From positions 1 through 7,775 of the forward strand of contig CAJOER010000124.1 of assembly GCA_905233805.1 (NCBI GenBank): DNA of 7,775 nt, given 5' to 3'. How positions within the stretch are numbered: position 1 is the first letter of the stretch; every line of letters begins with the position of its first letter. The notes under the pieces are model-generated. The model was not told the origin of the DNA, ran no database searches, and was given only the letters and a program-made list of their open reading frames with translations. The DNA comes from an uncultured Eubacterium sp. Its GTDB lineage: Bacteria > Bacillota > Clostridia > Oscillospirales > Acutalibacteraceae. Below, in pieces: positions 6,601-7,775 of this stretch. The translations under genes were made by a program, and so were the position numbers.

Positions 6601-6966
6601 ATGGCAAAAAACCTTGAAGTATCGGTTTTGCTCGATTTCTACGGCGAGATGCTGACTGAAAAGCAGAGATATTTTTTAGACTTATACTATAACGAGGACC
6701 TTTCCTTATCCGAAATTGCGGAAAACGAGGGAATTACCCGTCAGGGCGTAAGGGACTCGATTAAAAGAGCCGAGGCGCAGCTTTTCGATATGGAAAGCAA
6801 GCTCCACCTTCTCCGCCGTTTCGGCGAGGTGAGGGACGGCCTTAACGAAATATCCGAGTGCGCCGATAAAATTTATAACTACAATCTTGAACACAGTCTT
6901 TCAAGAGAGATAAACGAAAACGTTGCAAGGATTAAATCCCTTGCCGAAATTCTCAGCGAGGATTAA
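6601..6966 (+). CDS. ylxM: YlxM / UPF0122 helix-turn-helix protein, SRP-associated
   Basis: 121 residues, close to the usual ~110. The N-terminal half is a sigma-70 region-4-like helix-turn-helix: LTEKQRYFLDLYYNEDLSLSEIA at about 18-40, then ENEGITRQGVRDSIKRAE at 41-58, with the recognition helix in the latter. The C-terminal half (~60-121) is helical and acidic. YlxM is encoded next to ffh in most Gram-positive bacteria. In streptococci it has been reported to bind SRP components and modulate Ffh GTPase activity, so it may not be a classical transcription factor despite its fold. It is the first gene after the promoter at 6510-6538, and ffh starts 2 bases past its stop. Confidence 0.93.
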   Translation: MAKNLEVSVLLDFYGEMLTEKQRYFLDLYYNEDLSLSEIAENEGITRQGVRDSIKRAEAQLFDMESKLHLLRRFGEVRDGLNEISECADKIYNYNLEHSLSREINENVARIKSLAEILSED

Positions 6967-6968
6967 TC

Positions 6969-7775
6969 ATGGCATTTGAAGGACTCAGCGAACGCCTTGA
7001 AAATTCGTTTAAAAAGCTTCGTGCCAAGGGAAAACTGACCGAGGCTGATGTTAAAGAAGCCATGCGCGAGGTTCGCCTTGCTCTTCTTGAAGCAGACGTA
7101 AACTACAAGGTATCCAAAGAATTTACAAAAAAGGTAACCGAAAGGGCTATCGGCGCAGACGTTATGGAAAGTCTTACGCCCGGCCAGATGGTTATTAAAA
7201 TAGTAAACGAAGAGCTGACCGAGCTTATGGGCGGAACCGAGGCAAGACTTGCCATCGCGAACCACCCGCCCACAATCGTAATGATGTGCGGCCTTCAGGG
7301 AAGCGGTAAAACGACTCACTCCGCAAAGCTCGCTCTCAAGCTCAAAAAAGAAGGGCACAGACCTCTTCTCGTTGCCTGCGACGTATACCGTCCCGCAGCT
7401 ATAAAACAGCTTCAGGTTGTCGGCGAGCAGGTCGGCGTACCCGTATTTGAAATGGGCGCCGAGGACCCCGTAAAAATTGCCGAAGAGGCGCTGAAATACG
7501 CTAAGGACCACGGCAACGACTACGTATTCCTCGACACGGCGGGACGTCTTCATATCGACGAGGCGCTCATGCAGGAGCTTACCAACATAAGAGCGTGTGT
7601 TCATCCTCACGAGATACTTCTCGTAATCGACGCTATGACCGGTCAGGACGCCGTAAACGTAGCAAAGAGCTTTAACGACACCCTCGGTATCGACGGCGTT
7701 ATTCTCACAAAGCTTGACGGCGATACGCGCGGCGGTGCGGCGCTTTCGGTAAGAGCCGTAACGGGCAAGCCTATC
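6969..7775 (+). CDS. ffh: Signal recognition particle GTPase Ffh (SRP54), 3'-truncated by the window
   Basis: The open frame from ATG 6969 runs to the window end: 269 codons with no stop, of about 450 expected. Ffh binds SRP RNA and the signal sequences of nascent membrane proteins, and docks with FtsY at the membrane. The N domain (1-~95; MAFEGLSERLENSFKKL opening, ALLEADVNYKV at 38-48) is complete. The G domain shows G1 GLQGSGKTT at 108-116, G2 DVYRPAA at 138-144, G3 DTAGR at 189-193, G4 TKLD at 247-250 and the closing GDTRGGAALS at 251-260. The methionine-rich M domain lies beyond the window. GAGG at 6958-6961, inside the ylxM end, is 7 bases upstream of the ATG, so ffh is co-transcribed with ylxM and probably coupled to it. 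No SRP RNA gene is visible here. Confidence 0.97.
   Translation, partial: MAFEGLSERLENSFKKLRAKGKLTEADVKEAMREVRLALLEADVNYKVSKEFTKKVTERAIGADVMESLTPGQMVIKIVNEELTELMGGTEARLAIANHPPTIVMMCGLQGSGKTTHSAKLALKLKKEGHRPLLVACDVYRPAAIKQLQVVGEQVGVPVFEMGAEDPVKIAEEALKYAKDHGNDYVFLDTAGRLHIDEALMQELTNIRACVHPHEILLVIDAMTGQDAVNVAKSFNDTLGIDGVILTKLDGDTRGGAALSVRAVTGKPI

Noticed and set aside
6963..7610. 215-residue open frame on the minus strand
   Set aside because: It is antisense to ffh, whose + frame shows all SRP GTPase motifs. The minus frame is rich in Tyr, Phe and Cys, with no recognisable domain.

Overview
Most of this window (about 580 to the end) reads as a chromosomal housekeeping block of an anaerobic Firmicute, probably a gut Clostridia member of the Oscillospiraceae/Ruminococcaceae type. 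The grounds are the gene set (phoH, ybeY, era, recO, mutS2, ylxM, ffh), Gram-positive markers (MutS2 with a Smr domain, YlxM next to ffh), GGAGG-like ribosome sites, a consensus sigma-A promoter, and codon use rich in CTT/CTC and nearly free of CTG. The lineage call is inference; no database was searched.

Layout, all on the + strand. 1-900 is the 3' part of a CBS-domain transporter-associated protein (CNNM/CorC/HlyC superfamily). It is followed within 3 bp by phoH (904-1869), ybeY (1866-2369, overlapping phoH), era (2371-3258), an 83-bp gap with a possible degenerate yqzL-like frame, recO (3342-4079) and mutS2 (4082-6424). A 176-bp intergenic region then carries a textbook promoter and a perfect 13-bp stem-loop. 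It leads into ylxM (6601-6966) and the 5' part of ffh (6969 to the window end).

Functionally, the first cluster handles RNA and ribosome maturation (PhoH, YbeY, Era) and DNA or ribosome maintenance (RecO, MutS2). The second cluster encodes the signal recognition particle GTPase and its small partner YlxM. The genes are nearly gapless, so translational coupling is likely.

The most notable feature is not a new system but a discontinuity in the first gene. Its first ~500 bases look like a Bacteroidota GldE-type protein, in both residues and codon use. The part after ~577 looks like the clostridial CorC/HlyC-type protein expected before phoH. The change falls in the most conserved stretch of the second CBS domain. 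A chimeric metagenomic assembly is the simplest explanation, and genuine recombination is the alternative. I see no evidence of an undescribed multi-gene system, mobile element, CRISPR array, tRNA or rRNA.
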